Made by a program: the position numbers and the translations under genes
The notes under the pieces: generated by a model
Seen by the model: only the letters and a program-made list of their open reading frames with translations
Told to the model about the DNA's origin: nothing
Databases searched by the model: none
DNA from: Terriglobia bacterium
GTDB taxonomy: Bacteria; Acidobacteriota; Terriglobia; Bryobacterales; Bryobacteraceae
Assembly: GCA_020073445.1 (NCBI GenBank)
Contig: JAIQFE010000035.1
Location: 1 to 62,898 of the forward strand
Direction: 5' to 3'
DNA length: 62,898 nucleotides
Shown: piece by piece, positions 27,050 to 36,178 of the stretch
How the letters are laid out: every line of letters begins with the position of its first letter
Numbering within the stretch: position 1 is the stretch's first letter

Positions 27050-28597
27050 ATGAGCATTCACCTTGTAAATCCTAGCGATACCGCGTTCGGGACAGCGGTC
27101 ATCACGCCGCGATGGCTGTATGTGCTGGCCGCAGCGACGGACGAGTCGTTCGGCGATCCCGAGATCTGGGACGAGACATTAGAACACCTTAATCTGGAGC
27201 GCGTTAAGCCCGGCGATGTCGTCGGCATCGGCATCCACACCGGCAACGCCTTGCGAGGATATGAAGTCGGGCGCGCGGCGCGCGAACGTGGAGCCTGGGT
27301 TGTGTTCGGAGGAATCCACTCCACGCTCTACTCCGAGGAGCCGTTCGAACGCGGCGGTGCGCACGCGGTGGTGAAGGGCGATGGCGACATCGTCTGGAAC
27401 AAAGTAATTCGCGACTGTGTGGCGGGCACTCCCGAGCGGATCTATAACGGCGGAAGAGTGGAAGCGGGCGAGTTCAAGCAAGCCCGCTGGGATTTGCTCC
27501 CGCCCAACAGTTATATGTGGGCATCGGTGCAGACGGTGCGCGGATGCGCGAAGCACTGCTCATTCTGCTCCGTGTGGCGCACGGATGGGCAGCGTCCCCG
27601 TCAACGCGGGACCAACCCCGTGATCGAGGAAATCGTAGATCTACGCCGCCGCGGGTTTCGCTTCATTGCCCTGGCGGACGACAATTTTTATCCGGTCACG
27701 CTGACCGACATCGCGAATGCGAAGCGGCAGAACAACCAGGCTCGCGTCGATCAGCTGGAGGCGATGCGCGCGGAGCGCTTCGAGCTCATGGAGCGGCTGT
27801 CCGAGCTGCCCAAGGACATGACGTTCTTCACGCAGATCACCATGGAGGCCGCGGAAGACACCGCCTTCCTGGATGCGATGAAGAAAGCCCGGATCCGGGG
27901 CGCGCTGGTGGGCGTGGAAGCCGTTACTCCCGAGGGACTGAAAACGGTCTATAAAGATTTCAACCTCTCCGGCGACAAGCTGGTGAAGCAGCTCAAAACA
28001 TTTTCCGACCATGGCGTGCATGTCCTGGGCTCGTTTATCTTCGGCCTGCCCAGCGATCGCCCGCATACGTTCGATGCCACCCAGGAATTGGCACAAAAGG
28101 CCGGACTCACCTTCGCGCAGTTTGTCATGCTGACGCCTTTCCCTGGCACGGTCGACTTCGAAAAGTGGGAAAAAGCTCAGGGCGACAACCCGACCCAGGT
28201 GGATGGTGTCCCGATAACCCGCTATTGGTTGATTCCCGCGCACAAGCGGCCGAAGATGTTCATGCCGCATCCCACCATGACCTCGGAGGACTTGCGAGCC
28301 CGTACCCAGGGCGTGTGGGACCAGTTCTATAGCTTCCGTTCGGTCTGGAAGCGCTCGCGCTGCACACCGAATCTTCGCGCTCGTCTGGCGTTCGTCTTTA
28401 TCTCGAAACTGTACCGTCAGATGTACGCGAGCACGGGTATCGCGACCGATAGCGCCCGTCAGAAGAAAGCCAACTCCTGGGCGCGCTGGCTGGCGATCCC
28501 GTGCCGCAAACTTTTCTCGGCCGCCCCTATGCCGGAACTGCAGATGCCGCAGCCGAAAGCCGCGCCTCCTCAGGACCTGTTCCAAGTCATTCAATAG
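27050..28597 (+). CDS. B12-binding-domain radical SAM protein
   Basis: 515 aa. The N-terminal half is a cobalamin-binding-like Rossmann domain (VKPGDVVGIGIHTGNALRGYEVGR, WVVFGGIHSTLYSEEPFE, HAVVKGDGD), followed by the radical SAM core: RGCAKHCSFCSV supplies the CxxxCxxC cluster cysteines, then IALADDNFYPV, LVGVEAVTPEGLKTVYKDFN and GSFIFGLPSD. No DxHxxG cobalamin motif is obvious. Substrate unknown; related proteins act on hopanoids or lipids among others, but nothing here decides it. It stands between mgtA and zwf, alone on its transcript. Confidence 0.85.
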   Translation: MSIHLVNPSDTAFGTAVITPRWLYVLAAATDESFGDPEIWDETLEHLNLERVKPGDVVGIGIHTGNALRGYEVGRAARERGAWVVFGGIHSTLYSEEPFERGGAHAVVKGDGDIVWNKVIRDCVAGTPERIYNGGRVEAGEFKQARWDLLPPNSYMWASVQTVRGCAKHCSFCSVWRTDGQRPRQRGTNPVIEEIVDLRRRGFRFIALADDNFYPVTLTDIANAKRQNNQARVDQLEAMRAERFELMERLSELPKDMTFFTQITMEAAEDTAFLDAMKKARIRGALVGVEAVTPEGLKTVYKDFNLSGDKLVKQLKTFSDHGVHVLGSFIFGLPSDRPHTFDATQELAQKAGLTFAQFVMLTPFPGTVDFEKWEKAQGDNPTQVDGVPITRYWLIPAHKRPKMFMPHPTMTSEDLRARTQGVWDQFYSFRSVWKRSRCTPNLRARLAFVFISKLYRQMYASTGIATDSARQKKANSWARWLAIPCRKLFSAAPMPELQMPQPKAAPPQDLFQVIQ

Positions 28598-28603
28598 CTG
28601 GTG

Positions 28604-28720
28604 GGGCAGGATTGCATCCTGCCCGCGGAAAAAGGGGGACAGGCTGCTCTGTCCACTCCCACGTTGACATGAGACTGTCAGGAGCTTACAGAAGGGGACA
28701 GAGTAGCCTGTCCCCTTTTT
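28604..28720. repeat. Cluster of three REP-like palindromes between radical SAM and zwf genes
   Basis: Palindrome 1: GGGCAGGAT-TGC-ATCCTGCCC (28604-28624). Palindrome 2: GGACAG...CTGTCC (28637-28654). Palindrome 3: GGGGACAG...CTGTCCCC (28694-28715) followed by TTTTT. Numbers 2 and 3 are near copies in opposite orientation (GACAGGCTGCTCTGTC and the complement of GACAGAGTAGCCTGTC), 40 nt apart, a REPIN-like arrangement. The T-run after the third also makes it a plausible terminator for the radical SAM gene. Confidence 0.6.
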
Positions 28721-28749
28721 CACCCGAACACTCGTGCGATAACTAAAGC

Positions 28750-30132
28750 GTGGATGCCTCGCAGTCCGACGCTCTCGTCTTTTTCGGCGCGACCGGAGAT
28801 CTTGCGTATAAGCAAATCTTTCCCGCGCTTCAAGCGCTGGTGAAGAGGCACAACCTGACGATTCCCATCGTCGGGGTTGCCAAAGCCGGCTGGAATTTGG
28901 ACCAGCTCAAGACGCGCGCCCGCGACAGTGTCACCACGCATGGCGGTCTCAACGAAGCTGCCTTCGCGAAGTTGTCGGCCTTGCTGAAGTACGTCGACGG
29001 CGACTACAACGACGCAGCGACCTTCACGCAGTTACGCCAAGTCCTGGGGAGCGCTCAACGGCCTCTGCACTATCTCGCGATTCCGCCCAGCATGTTCGCC
29101 GCAGTGGCGGAGGGACTCGCCAAGTCAGGATCCGCGCAAGGCGCGCGCGTGGTGGTCGAAAAGCCGTTCGGTCGCGATCTCGCTTCGGCGCGGGAACTGC
29201 ACGCTATTCTCGATCGGTTCTTTCCGGAAGAAGCGATTTTCAGGATCGATCATTTCCTCGGCAAAGAACCTGTCCAGAACATTCTCTACACGCGGTTCGC
29301 GAATCGATTTCTCGAGCCGCTATGGAATCGCGGCCACATCCGCTCGGTGCAGATCACGATGGCCGAGAATTTCGGGATCCAAGGGCGAGGCCGGTTTTAC
29401 GAAGAAGCGGGAGCCGTTCGGGATGTGATTCAGAACCACCTCTTACAAGTGTTGGCGTGCCTGGCGATGGATCCTCCCGCCGGACAAGAGCCCGATGCGC
29501 TTCGAGATGAGAAAGCTCGAATCCTCAAAGCCGTGCGGCCGCTCACCCCTCAAGACATTGTCCGGGGGCAGTTCAAAGGCTACCGGCAGGAGGAAGGCGT
29601 CGCCCGGGATTCGCGCGTGGAGACCTATGCCGCCATCCGGCTGTTCATTGACACGTGGAGATGGGCAGGCGTTCCTTTCTACATTCGGGCCGGCAAGTGC
29701 TTGCCGGTTACCGCTACCGAGGTGAATGTCACCTTGAGGCGGCCGCCTCTCGACACCTTCGAAGAGAAAGGCCTCGGCTCGCCGAATCGTTTTCGCTTAT
29801 CCCTGAGCCCCGAGGTCATCATCGCGCTTGGCATGCGCGTGAAACGTCCCGGCGAACGCATGCAGGGCGAAGATGTCGAGCTGATCGCGATGCACCAACG
29901 CGCCGACGAAATGTCCCCTTACGAACGCCTTTTGGGCGACGCCCTGCGCGGCGATCCCATCCTGTTTGCCCGCGCGGATCAGGTTGAGGCCCAATGGCGC
30001 ATCGTCGATCCTATTTTGGGCGATGTGACTCCGGTCTACGAATATGAGCCGAACACCTGGGGACCGGCCGAGGCCGCAGCGCTCATGGAAGATCCTGGCG
30101 GCTGGCTGGATCCACAGTTGAACTCACGGTAG
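28750..30132 (+). CDS. zwf: Glucose-6-phosphate 1-dehydrogenase
   Basis: 460 aa; first step of the oxidative pentose phosphate path. GTG start at 28750. NADP-binding [17 protein letters not shown] at the N-terminus, [11 protein letters not shown], and the substrate signature [14 protein letters not shown] near residue 170; C-terminal [22 protein letters not shown]. Length is normal. Usual partners (pgl, gnd, tal) are not adjacent; PPK2 is convergent 9 nt away. Confidence 0.96.
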   Translation: MDASQSDALVFFGATGDLAYKQIFPALQALVKRHNLTIPIVGVAKAGWNLDQLKTRARDSVTTHGGLNEAAFAKLSALLKYVDGDYNDAATFTQLRQVLGSAQRPLHYLAIPPSMFAAVAEGLAKSGSAQGARVVVEKPFGRDLASARELHAILDRFFPEEAIFRIDHFLGKEPVQNILYTRFANRFLEPLWNRGHIRSVQITMAENFGIQGRGRFYEEAGAVRDVIQNHLLQVLACLAMDPPAGQEPDALRDEKARILKAVRPLTPQDIVRGQFKGYRQEEGVARDSRVETYAAIRLFIDTWRWAGVPFYIRAGKCLPVTATEVNVTLRRPPLDTFEEKGLGSPNRFRLSLSPEVIIALGMRVKRPGERMQGEDVELIAMHQRADEMSPYERLLGDALRGDPILFARADQVEAQWRIVDPILGDVTPVYEYEPNTWGPAEAAALMEDPGGWLDPQLNSR

Positions 30133-30141
30133 CCGGCGCCG

Positions 30142-31014
30142 CTACTTAGCGAGCAGTTTACGGATCTTCTGCAATTCCTGCAGGCGCTCCGGGCTGAGTT
30201 GCGGGTATCCCAATTTCAAGTCTTTGAACGTATCCAGTACGATCCGCGACACGATCAGGCGCGTGGTCGCTTTGTCGTCGGCGGGGACGACGTACCAAGG
30301 CGCGGCCGCCGTGCTGGTTGCGCCGAGGCATTCCTCATACGCTTTCATATAGTGGTTCCAGGATTCTCTCTCCTTGACGTCGTCCACGCTGAATTTCCAA
30401 TTCTTGTCCGGTTCATCGATGCGGCTGAGAAAGCGCTTGCGTTGTTCTTCCTTGGAAAGATGCAGAAAAAACTTGACGATCCGGGTGCCGTTGCGGTGAA
30501 GATGGTCTTCCAGATTCACGATCGAACGATACCGGTCTCGCCAGATGTGTTTCTCATCGAGTAGCTTGGCTGGAAGACGCTCGGCGTCCAGAATGGCTTT
30601 GTGAACCCGAACGATGAGTACTTCTTCGTAGTAGGAGCGATTAAAGATGCCGATGCGTCCGCGCTCCGGTAGCTTCCGTATCGCGTTCCACAGGAAGTCA
30701 TGGTCCAGTTCCTCGGGACTGGGATGTTTGAAGCTGTACACCTGGCAGCCCTGAGGATTCACGCCCGACATCACGTGTTTGATCGCGCTGTCCTTGCCGG
30801 CTGCATCCATCGCCTGGAAAATCAGCAGCATCGCATAGGAGTCATCGGCGTACAGCCGGCTTTGCAGGGCGCTCAGTTGGTGAACGTGCTCCGCGAGAAG
30901 CGTTTGATACTCTTCCTGCGAGTGATACTCAGGCTTGATCTTCGTCGGCCACTTGTCCAAATCGACCTTCTTGCCAGGCCGGACACGAAAATCATCGGGA
31001 TCGATCTTCTTCAT
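30142..31014 (-). CDS. ppk2: Polyphosphate kinase 2 family protein
   Basis: 290 aa. Walker A-like [19 protein letters not shown], lid region [15 protein letters not shown], and [25 protein letters not shown] near the C-terminus are the PPK2 signature. Such enzymes transfer phosphate from polyphosphate to nucleotides. The single-domain length and the DAAGKD motif fit PPK2 class I/III; the preferred nucleotide cannot be told from sequence. Divergent from the APC permease gene 39 nt away. Confidence 0.93.
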   Translation of the reverse strand: MKKIDPDDFRVRPGKKVDLDKWPTKIKPEYHSQEEYQTLLAEHVHQLSALQSRLYADDSYAMLLIFQAMDAAGKDSAIKHVMSGVNPQGCQVYSFKHPSPEELDHDFLWNAIRKLPERGRIGIFNRSYYEEVLIVRVHKAILDAERLPAKLLDEKHIWRDRYRSIVNLEDHLHRNGTRIVKFFLHLSKEEQRKRFLSRIDEPDKNWKFSVDDVKERESWNHYMKAYEECLGATSTAAAPWYVVPADDKATTRLIVSRIVLDTFKDLKLGYPQLSPERLQELQKIRKLLAK

Positions 31015-31053
31015 TGCTATCCTTGTTCAAGTTTTCGGAACCACACTAACAAT

Positions 31054-32946
31054 ATGGCATCTTGGCGAGAGTGGCTACGCCGGGACGAATCCCGCGACCC
31101 GCGTAGCGACAAGCACGGATCTCATCCGTGGTATCTGGTCATTTGGCTCACCGGCGTCGATTATTTCTCGACACTCGGATACCAGCCGGGTATCGCGCTG
31201 CTTGCGGCCGGCGCGCTTTCGCCTATCGCGACCGCGATCCTGGTGGCCGTGACGCTCCTGTGCGCTCTGCCCATCTATGTGCAGGTGTCAGGGCGCTCCT
31301 TTGCGGGACTGGGTTCCATCGCGATGCTGGAAAATCTGCTGCCCGGATGGTGGGGAAAGTTCATGGTCCTGGTTCTGCTGGGATTCGCGACCACCGACTT
31401 CATCATTACCATGACTCTGTCCGGTTCGGACGCAGCGCGGCACGCCACCGAGAATCCATTCCTGCATCCCCTGCTCGGCAACGCAAACCTGCGTGTGACC
31501 CTGGTCCTGCTGGCACTGCTGGCGGCCGTGTTCCTGAAGGGCTTCGCCGAAGCCATTGAGCTGGCCACGGCTGCCTGCGTTCCTTACCTGCTGCTCAATG
31601 TGGTGGTCCTTGGCCGGGCACTGGTCGAAGTGAGCACACATCCGCTCGCGCTGCCTCGGTGGGAGGAGGCTCTCCACGCGCGGGGCGACTGGACGCAATT
31701 GGCTCTCGGCGCGGCGATTCTCTTCCCACGCCTGGCACTGGGGCTGAGCGGGTTCGAAACTGGCGTGTCCGTGATGCCTCTGATCGGCGGAGAGGAGACC
31801 GACTCGGCCACGAATCGTCCCATGGGGCGCATCCGGAACACTCGCAAATTGCTGGCGGCGGCCGCGATCATCATGAGCGTGCTGCTGCTGGTTTCGAGCT
31901 TCGTATCGGCGCTGCTCATTCCGGAACACGCCTACCGGGAAGGCGGCCCGGCCAGCGGCCGCGCCATCGCCTACCTGGCGCATGAGTATCTGGGCAACAT
32001 CTTCGGCTCGGTCTACGACCTTTCGACGATCCTGGTGCTGTGGTTCGCGGGCGCGTCGGCCATGGCCGGATTGTTGCATCTGGTCCCACGCTATCTGCCT
32101 CGTGTCGGATTGGCGCCGGAGTGGGTGGCCTATGCCCGCCCGCTGGTGCTGGTGTTGTTTGCGTTCGACGTAGTGGTCACTCTCGCTTTCAAGGCGAATG
32201 TCGAAGCCCAAGGCGGAGCATATGCCACGGGAGTGCTGGTCCTGATGCTCTCGGCGGCCGTGGCGGCGTCGATTTCGTTATGGAAGGAGCGCTCGCGAAC
32301 CCTCAGCCTGTACTGCTGGGGCGTGGTTGTGGTCTTTGCCTACACCACCGCCGCGAACATCGTGGAGCGCACCGACGGGATTATCATTGCGAGCTTCTTC
32401 ATCCTGTTTATCTTGACCGTGAGCGGTATCAGTCGGTATTGGCGAGCGAAGGAGCTCCGCGTGGGTGGCCACCGCTTCCACGATGCCGAGTCGGAACGGC
32501 TGTGGAAGCTGCTGGTCGATACGAAAGTGAACATGGTGCCGATCAGCAGTCTGGCCCTGGAGGCTCGAACTGCCCGTGCGGAGCAGCTGCGCAAGTACTA
32601 TAACGTCGATGGCAAAATAGCGTTTGTTCACGTCCGCCTCTTGGACAATCGCAGCGAGTTTTTGTCGCCCCTGGAAATTAAGGTAAGGGAAGAGGCCGGC
32701 CAGTATCTGGTGGAAGCGTCGCAAGCGGTCGCGAAGGCGAATGCAGTTGCCTATATCAGCGAACTGCTGCACCCGGCTGCGATCTATATCGGGCTGAGCC
32801 GGCAAAATCTAATGCGCCAATCCTTCCGCTACTTCCTGCTGGGCGAAGGAGAAACCGGACTCATGGTGTACACAATCCTGCAGCACCTCTGGGAGTCCAC
32901 CCCCTGGGAGGATCAGCGCCCGTGTCTTTTTCTGATGAGCGACTAG
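31054..32946 (+). CDS. APC-superfamily permease with C-terminal soluble domain
   Basis: 630 aa from the ATG at 31054; the frame is open to 30700 but that part overlaps ppk2 on the other strand. About 12 membrane helices: HPWYLVIWLTGVDYFSTLGYQ near the start is the amino acid permease unwound-helix region, followed by LAAGALSPIATAILVAVTLL and so on to about residue 470. The last 150 residues are soluble (GHRFHDAESERLWKLLVDTKV). Likely an amino acid or cation symporter; substrate unknown. Confidence 0.82.
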   Translation: MASWREWLRRDESRDPRSDKHGSHPWYLVIWLTGVDYFSTLGYQPGIALLAAGALSPIATAILVAVTLLCALPIYVQVSGRSFAGLGSIAMLENLLPGWWGKFMVLVLLGFATTDFIITMTLSGSDAARHATENPFLHPLLGNANLRVTLVLLALLAAVFLKGFAEAIELATAACVPYLLLNVVVLGRALVEVSTHPLALPRWEEALHARGDWTQLALGAAILFPRLALGLSGFETGVSVMPLIGGEETDSATNRPMGRIRNTRKLLAAAAIIMSVLLLVSSFVSALLIPEHAYREGGPASGRAIAYLAHEYLGNIFGSVYDLSTILVLWFAGASAMAGLLHLVPRYLPRVGLAPEWVAYARPLVLVLFAFDVVVTLAFKANVEAQGGAYATGVLVLMLSAAVAASISLWKERSRTLSLYCWGVVVVFAYTTAANIVERTDGIIIASFFILFILTVSGISRYWRAKELRVGGHRFHDAESERLWKLLVDTKVNMVPISSLALEARTARAEQLRKYYNVDGKIAFVHVRLLDNRSEFLSPLEIKVREEAGQYLVEASQAVAKANAVAYISELLHPAAIYIGLSRQNLMRQSFRYFLLGEGETGLMVYTILQHLWESTPWEDQRPCLFLMSD

Positions 32947-32952
32947 AACCTC

Positions 32953-33540
32953 CTACGCCTTCGCGTCGGCAAACCGTTCGTCCTTGCTCAGCGTATCGAG
33001 CAGTTTTTTCATATCGTCGGCGTGTTCTTCTTCCTTGGATAGGATCTGCTCCATCGCGATTCGGGTGGTCGGGTCGTCATCGCCCAGGTAGCGAATGATC
33101 TCGTTGTAGGACTCCACCGCGATCCGCTCGGCGACCAGGTCCTCGCGAACCATGTCGAGGAGATTCTTGCCTTCGACGTACTGCGAATGGCTGCGGGTGG
33201 CCAGTCCTTCGGGATTGAAGTTGGGCTCGCCGCCCAATTGGTTGATCCGCTCGGCTGCAATATCTGCATGCGACTGCTCTTCTTTTGCGTGCTCGAGGAA
33301 TTCTTCGGCTACCGCTTGTGCGTGAATGCCGCTGGCCATGTAGTAATGGCGCTTATACCGCAGCACGCAGACGATCTCCGTGGCCAAGACCTCATTCAGA
33401 ATGCGGATCACCGTTTCCCGGTCGGCTTTATAGGCGCTGGTGACCGCGCCGTCCTCCATGTGCTGGCGGGCGCGCTTGCGAAGTTCCTGAATGTCTGTCA
33501 CAAACGGCTGATTCTTTGCTTGTGCGGGCTTCGTAGTCAT
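32953..33540 (-). CDS. Ferritin-like (bacterioferritin/DPS-type) protein
   Basis: 195 aa four-helix-bundle protein. Di-iron-type residues are visible as E in LATEIVCVLRYKRHYY, then EEFLEHAKEEQSHADIAAERI (ExxH), and in the second pair of helices RIAVESYNEIIRYL and ILSKEEEHADDMKKLL (ExxH). This spacing matches a catalytic ferritin-like centre. It may store or detoxify iron. Convergent with the APC permease; the next gene upstream on this strand is a small membrane protein. Confidence 0.87.
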   Translation of the reverse strand: MTTKPAQAKNQPFVTDIQELRKRARQHMEDGAVTSAYKADRETVIRILNEVLATEIVCVLRYKRHYYMASGIHAQAVAEEFLEHAKEEQSHADIAAERINQLGGEPNFNPEGLATRSHSQYVEGKNLLDMVREDLVAERIAVESYNEIIRYLGDDDPTTRIAMEQILSKEEEHADDMKKLLDTLSKDERFADAKA

Positions 33541-33575
33541 GGTTTTCCGTTAGATCCTTCTCGCGGCATACTGTT

Positions 33576-33794
33576 TCAACCGATGGCTTTTTTCCCGGTT
33601 ACGAGGAGTGCCACGCCGCCCAGCAAGGCTATCGCGCCCAGAATCGGAGGCAGCGGAACCGAATGTGTTTTCTCATGAGTTATGTCGATTGGTCCGATGT
33701 CGGCGACTTTGTCTTGGGTTGTGTAGGTAAATCCTCCCCACACCAGACCAACCAGACCCAGCGCAATCAGAACGATCCCTAGTGTCTTGTTCAT
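33576..33794 (-). CDS. Small DUF3185-like membrane protein
   Basis: 72 aa: helix MNKTLGIVLIALGLVGLVWGGFTY, a short periplasmic part with a GPIDITHEKTHSVPLPP segment, then helix ILGAIALLGGVALLVTGKK. This layout matches the DUF3185 family of small inner membrane proteins. There is no Shine-Dalgarno before the ATG; a -24/-12-like element lies 13 nt upstream. Confidence 0.72.
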   Translation of the reverse strand: MNKTLGIVLIALGLVGLVWGGFTYTTQDKVADIGPIDITHEKTHSVPLPPILGAIALLGGVALLVTGKKAIG

Positions 33795-33807
33795 AGCACG
33801 AAGCCAT

Positions 33808-33823
33808 GCACTTTGGAGGCCAA
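33808..33823 (-). promoter_or_regulatory. -24/-12-like element before the small membrane protein
   Basis: The minus strand reads TTGGCCTCCAAAGTGC: GG, 10 nt, GC, exactly 13 nt before the ATG at 33794. It is 15/16 identical to the minus-strand element at 24359-24374, which also lies exactly 13 nt before a start codon. Confidence 0.45.
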
Positions 33824-33825
33824 TC

Positions 33826-34560
33826 TTACAGGGCCTTCAGCAGTAACAGAACGCCGATCGCCGTCAAGCCTAGATGGACGTAAGAAATGAAACGGTGGCT
33901 CCGCATGCGCCGGTTGATGGCTCGTCCGAGAAAGATCGCGACAAAGACACCCGGTAAAGACATAAGGTAGAAATGATTCACCGCCGGAGTCCACAGGCCG
34001 CCAAACCAATAGCCGGCCATGCCCGCCAGGCTCGCGGGAAGGAAATAGGCTTGCAGCGTCGCACGAAAGTGTTCCGGCGACCATCGGCGCAGCGAACCGT
34101 AGATCGCCAGTGGCGGGCCGTTTATCCCGTACGCGCCTCCCAGGACGCCCGCGGTGAATCCGAAAAATCCCGCCAGCCGGTCGTTCTTCAGTTCATGATT
34201 GCGGCGGCTTAATAGAGAGTACAGAGCGAACGCTGCCACCAGCACACCGAGGATCGCCTCGACGATTCGTTCCGGAAACGACTTTAACAACAGGAGCCCC
34301 AGCGGAATACCCAAGAACGTTGGGACCACCAGCCATAACGCGCTGTTCACGTGCACCCTGCGCCAATCCTGCATCACGATGATGAGAGCGACGGTGATCG
34401 AGACGAGCACTGCAGCGGGAGCCGCGACCTCGACCGGAATCACGAATGCCAGCAGCGGGACCGCGATCAAGGCCTCTCCGAATCCAAGTGCCGAGCGAAC
34501 CAGAGTGGCCAGGAAAAAAACGAGGATCACTTGAATCGTGATCCAATGGGCAGGCATCAT
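33826..34560 (-). CDS. TauE/SafE-type membrane transporter (sulfite exporter family)
   Basis: 244 aa from the ATG at 34560 (MMPAHWITIQ); the frame is open to 34695 but the extra residues look non-membrane and overlap the divergent promoter region. About eight hydrophobic helices with the two TauE repeats: LVRSALGFGEALIAVPLLAF early and GFTAGVLGGAYGINGPPLAIY in the middle. Family members export sulfite or sulfoacetate or take up other organic anions; substrate here unknown. Confidence 0.85.
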   Translation of the reverse strand: MMPAHWITIQVILVFFLATLVRSALGFGEALIAVPLLAFVIPVEVAAPAAVLVSITVALIIVMQDWRRVHVNSALWLVVPTFLGIPLGLLLLKSFPERIVEAILGVLVAAFALYSLLSRRNHELKNDRLAGFFGFTAGVLGGAYGINGPPLAIYGSLRRWSPEHFRATLQAYFLPASLAGMAGYWFGGLWTPAVNHFYLMSLPGVFVAIFLGRAINRRMRSHRFISYVHLGLTAIGVLLLLKAL

Positions 34561-34667
34561 TTGAGCTAACACCCCGGCCGAGCTTACACCCGGCGGGATG
34601 GATTCCACGAGAGATGCCGACTGCTGTAACCTGAGAGGTCGCGGAAACACATCGTGAGAGGAAAGCC

Positions 34668-36170
34668 ATGACTCGCTTACCAGAAAAAATCGCACTGACC
34701 ATCTTTGTCGCAGCCGCCAGCGTCATGAACGTTTCGGGCCAATTGCCGATTCCAGTGCCCGGACAAAACCCGGCGCAAGGTGGCGCCCCTGCTGGAGCTC
34801 CGGGTGGCGGCCGGGGTGGACGCGGCGGTGGACGCGCCGCTCAGCCGATCGAACCGGTCAAGCAGGTGGTCACTCCCATACCTTCTGCCGTTGAAGTCAC
34901 CGGTCCCGGCGAGTTCTTCGAGACCTTCATGGACAGCTATGACGACGCAAAGAAAACTAACGTCGCGCCGAAAGACACCTACGCGAAATTCAATTACGAA
35001 GCCAAGGAATACTTCGTCTCGGGAACGACGACCAGCGGCACGCCGTACAAGACCCGTATCGTCATCCGCAAATCCAAAGACAACACGAAATTCAACGGCC
35101 TGATTCTTGCCGAATCGATGCATCCGAGCGGCAATCCGTGGGTGTTTCACTTTACGCAGGTATATGCCATGACCAACGGAGTCATTGGGCTCGAGATCCT
35201 GACCACCACGCCTGCGGGACTCGCCTCGGCGAATCAGGCTCGCTACAAGGACCTGGTCGTGCCGAACGGGGCGACCAACGATATCCTCGCGCAGGTGGGC
35301 GCGCTCATCAAGTCAAACCACAAAGACAATCCACTGATCGGCTTCGCAGTGCGAAAGATGATTCTGGCCGGTTCCTCCGCCTCGGCGGCCGTGGCTCAGA
35401 ATTACCTCACGAACGCTCACATGGCGCAGAGATTGGCTGACATGAAGCCGATTTACGACGGGTTCATGCCCACCAGCGCCAACGGTCAGATTCCGGTGAT
35501 CGATGTCCCCACCATCCTGGTGCCCACTATGCGCGAGGCGTTCTCGGGGAACGGGACCACGCAGCCGGACAACGAGAGGCTTCGCGTGTATGAATTTGCC
35601 GGCATGGCCCATATCGATGCGCGCGTTGCCGGTCAGTACTATCCCGATCCCTGCAAATATCCGATCAGCAGGTATCCACTTGGAGCGGAAATGGCTGTCG
35701 CTCTCGACAAGCTTTTCGCGTGGGTGGACAAAGGCGTCGCGCCTCCCCATGCCGACCGGTTTTACGTCGATTTCAACCCGGACAACAAGCCCAAGCTCGA
35801 CCGCGATAAGGGCGTGCTGCTCGCGCTGGATGAGTTTGGAAACGTGAAAGGCGGGATCCGCAACACCTACGTGGATGTGCCCGCAAAGAGCTTCCACGTT
35901 CCGGACGAAGCCGCCGATCCGCGGATTCCGAACCCCAACCACTTCATCGCGGAGCGCCGGATCAACGGCCAGGATCCCGACGCGCAGCTGTGCGGACTCG
36001 GTAACTTCGAATCCGCGCTATCGAAGGATCAGCTGAAGAAGCTCTACAAGAATCCGAAGGACTACTACAACAAGGTCGCGCAAAGATACGACGAGCTCGT
36101 GAAAGAAGGCTGGGCGCTCCCCGTCTACAAAGAGATGGTTCTCGCCGAAGCAGCGCGCGTTACGTTCTGA
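34668..36170 (+). CDS. Exported alpha/beta-hydrolase domain protein
   Basis: 500 aa. Signal peptide (KIALTIFVAAASVMNVSG), a short Gly/Arg-rich low-complexity linker (GGGRGGRGGGR, residues about 46-58), then a long domain related to the alpha/beta-hydrolase families of Gram-negatives. The candidate nucleophile elbow is ILAGSSASAAVAQNYL, near residue 225, and the candidate acid/His region FAGMAHIDARV. GAGAGGAAAG-like Shine-Dalgarno before the ATG. Substrate unknown; a secreted esterase is likely. Confidence 0.68.
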   Translation: MTRLPEKIALTIFVAAASVMNVSGQLPIPVPGQNPAQGGAPAGAPGGGRGGRGGGRAAQPIEPVKQVVTPIPSAVEVTGPGEFFETFMDSYDDAKKTNVAPKDTYAKFNYEAKEYFVSGTTTSGTPYKTRIVIRKSKDNTKFNGLILAESMHPSGNPWVFHFTQVYAMTNGVIGLEILTTTPAGLASANQARYKDLVVPNGATNDILAQVGALIKSNHKDNPLIGFAVRKMILAGSSASAAVAQNYLTNAHMAQRLADMKPIYDGFMPTSANGQIPVIDVPTILVPTMREAFSGNGTTQPDNERLRVYEFAGMAHIDARVAGQYYPDPCKYPISRYPLGAEMAVALDKLFAWVDKGVAPPHADRFYVDFNPDNKPKLDRDKGVLLALDEFGNVKGGIRNTYVDVPAKSFHVPDEAADPRIPNPNHFIAERRINGQDPDAQLCGLGNFESALSKDQLKKLYKNPKDYYNKVAQRYDELVKEGWALPVYKEMVLAEAARVTF

Positions 36171-36178
36171 AGGTCCGC

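Noticed and set aside
27641-28723. 360-aa minus-strand frame
   Set aside because: Antisense to the radical SAM gene, which has CxxxCxxC.
30700-31053. N-terminal extension of the APC permease
   Set aside because: Overlaps ppk2 on the other strand and lacks membrane character; start taken at 31054.
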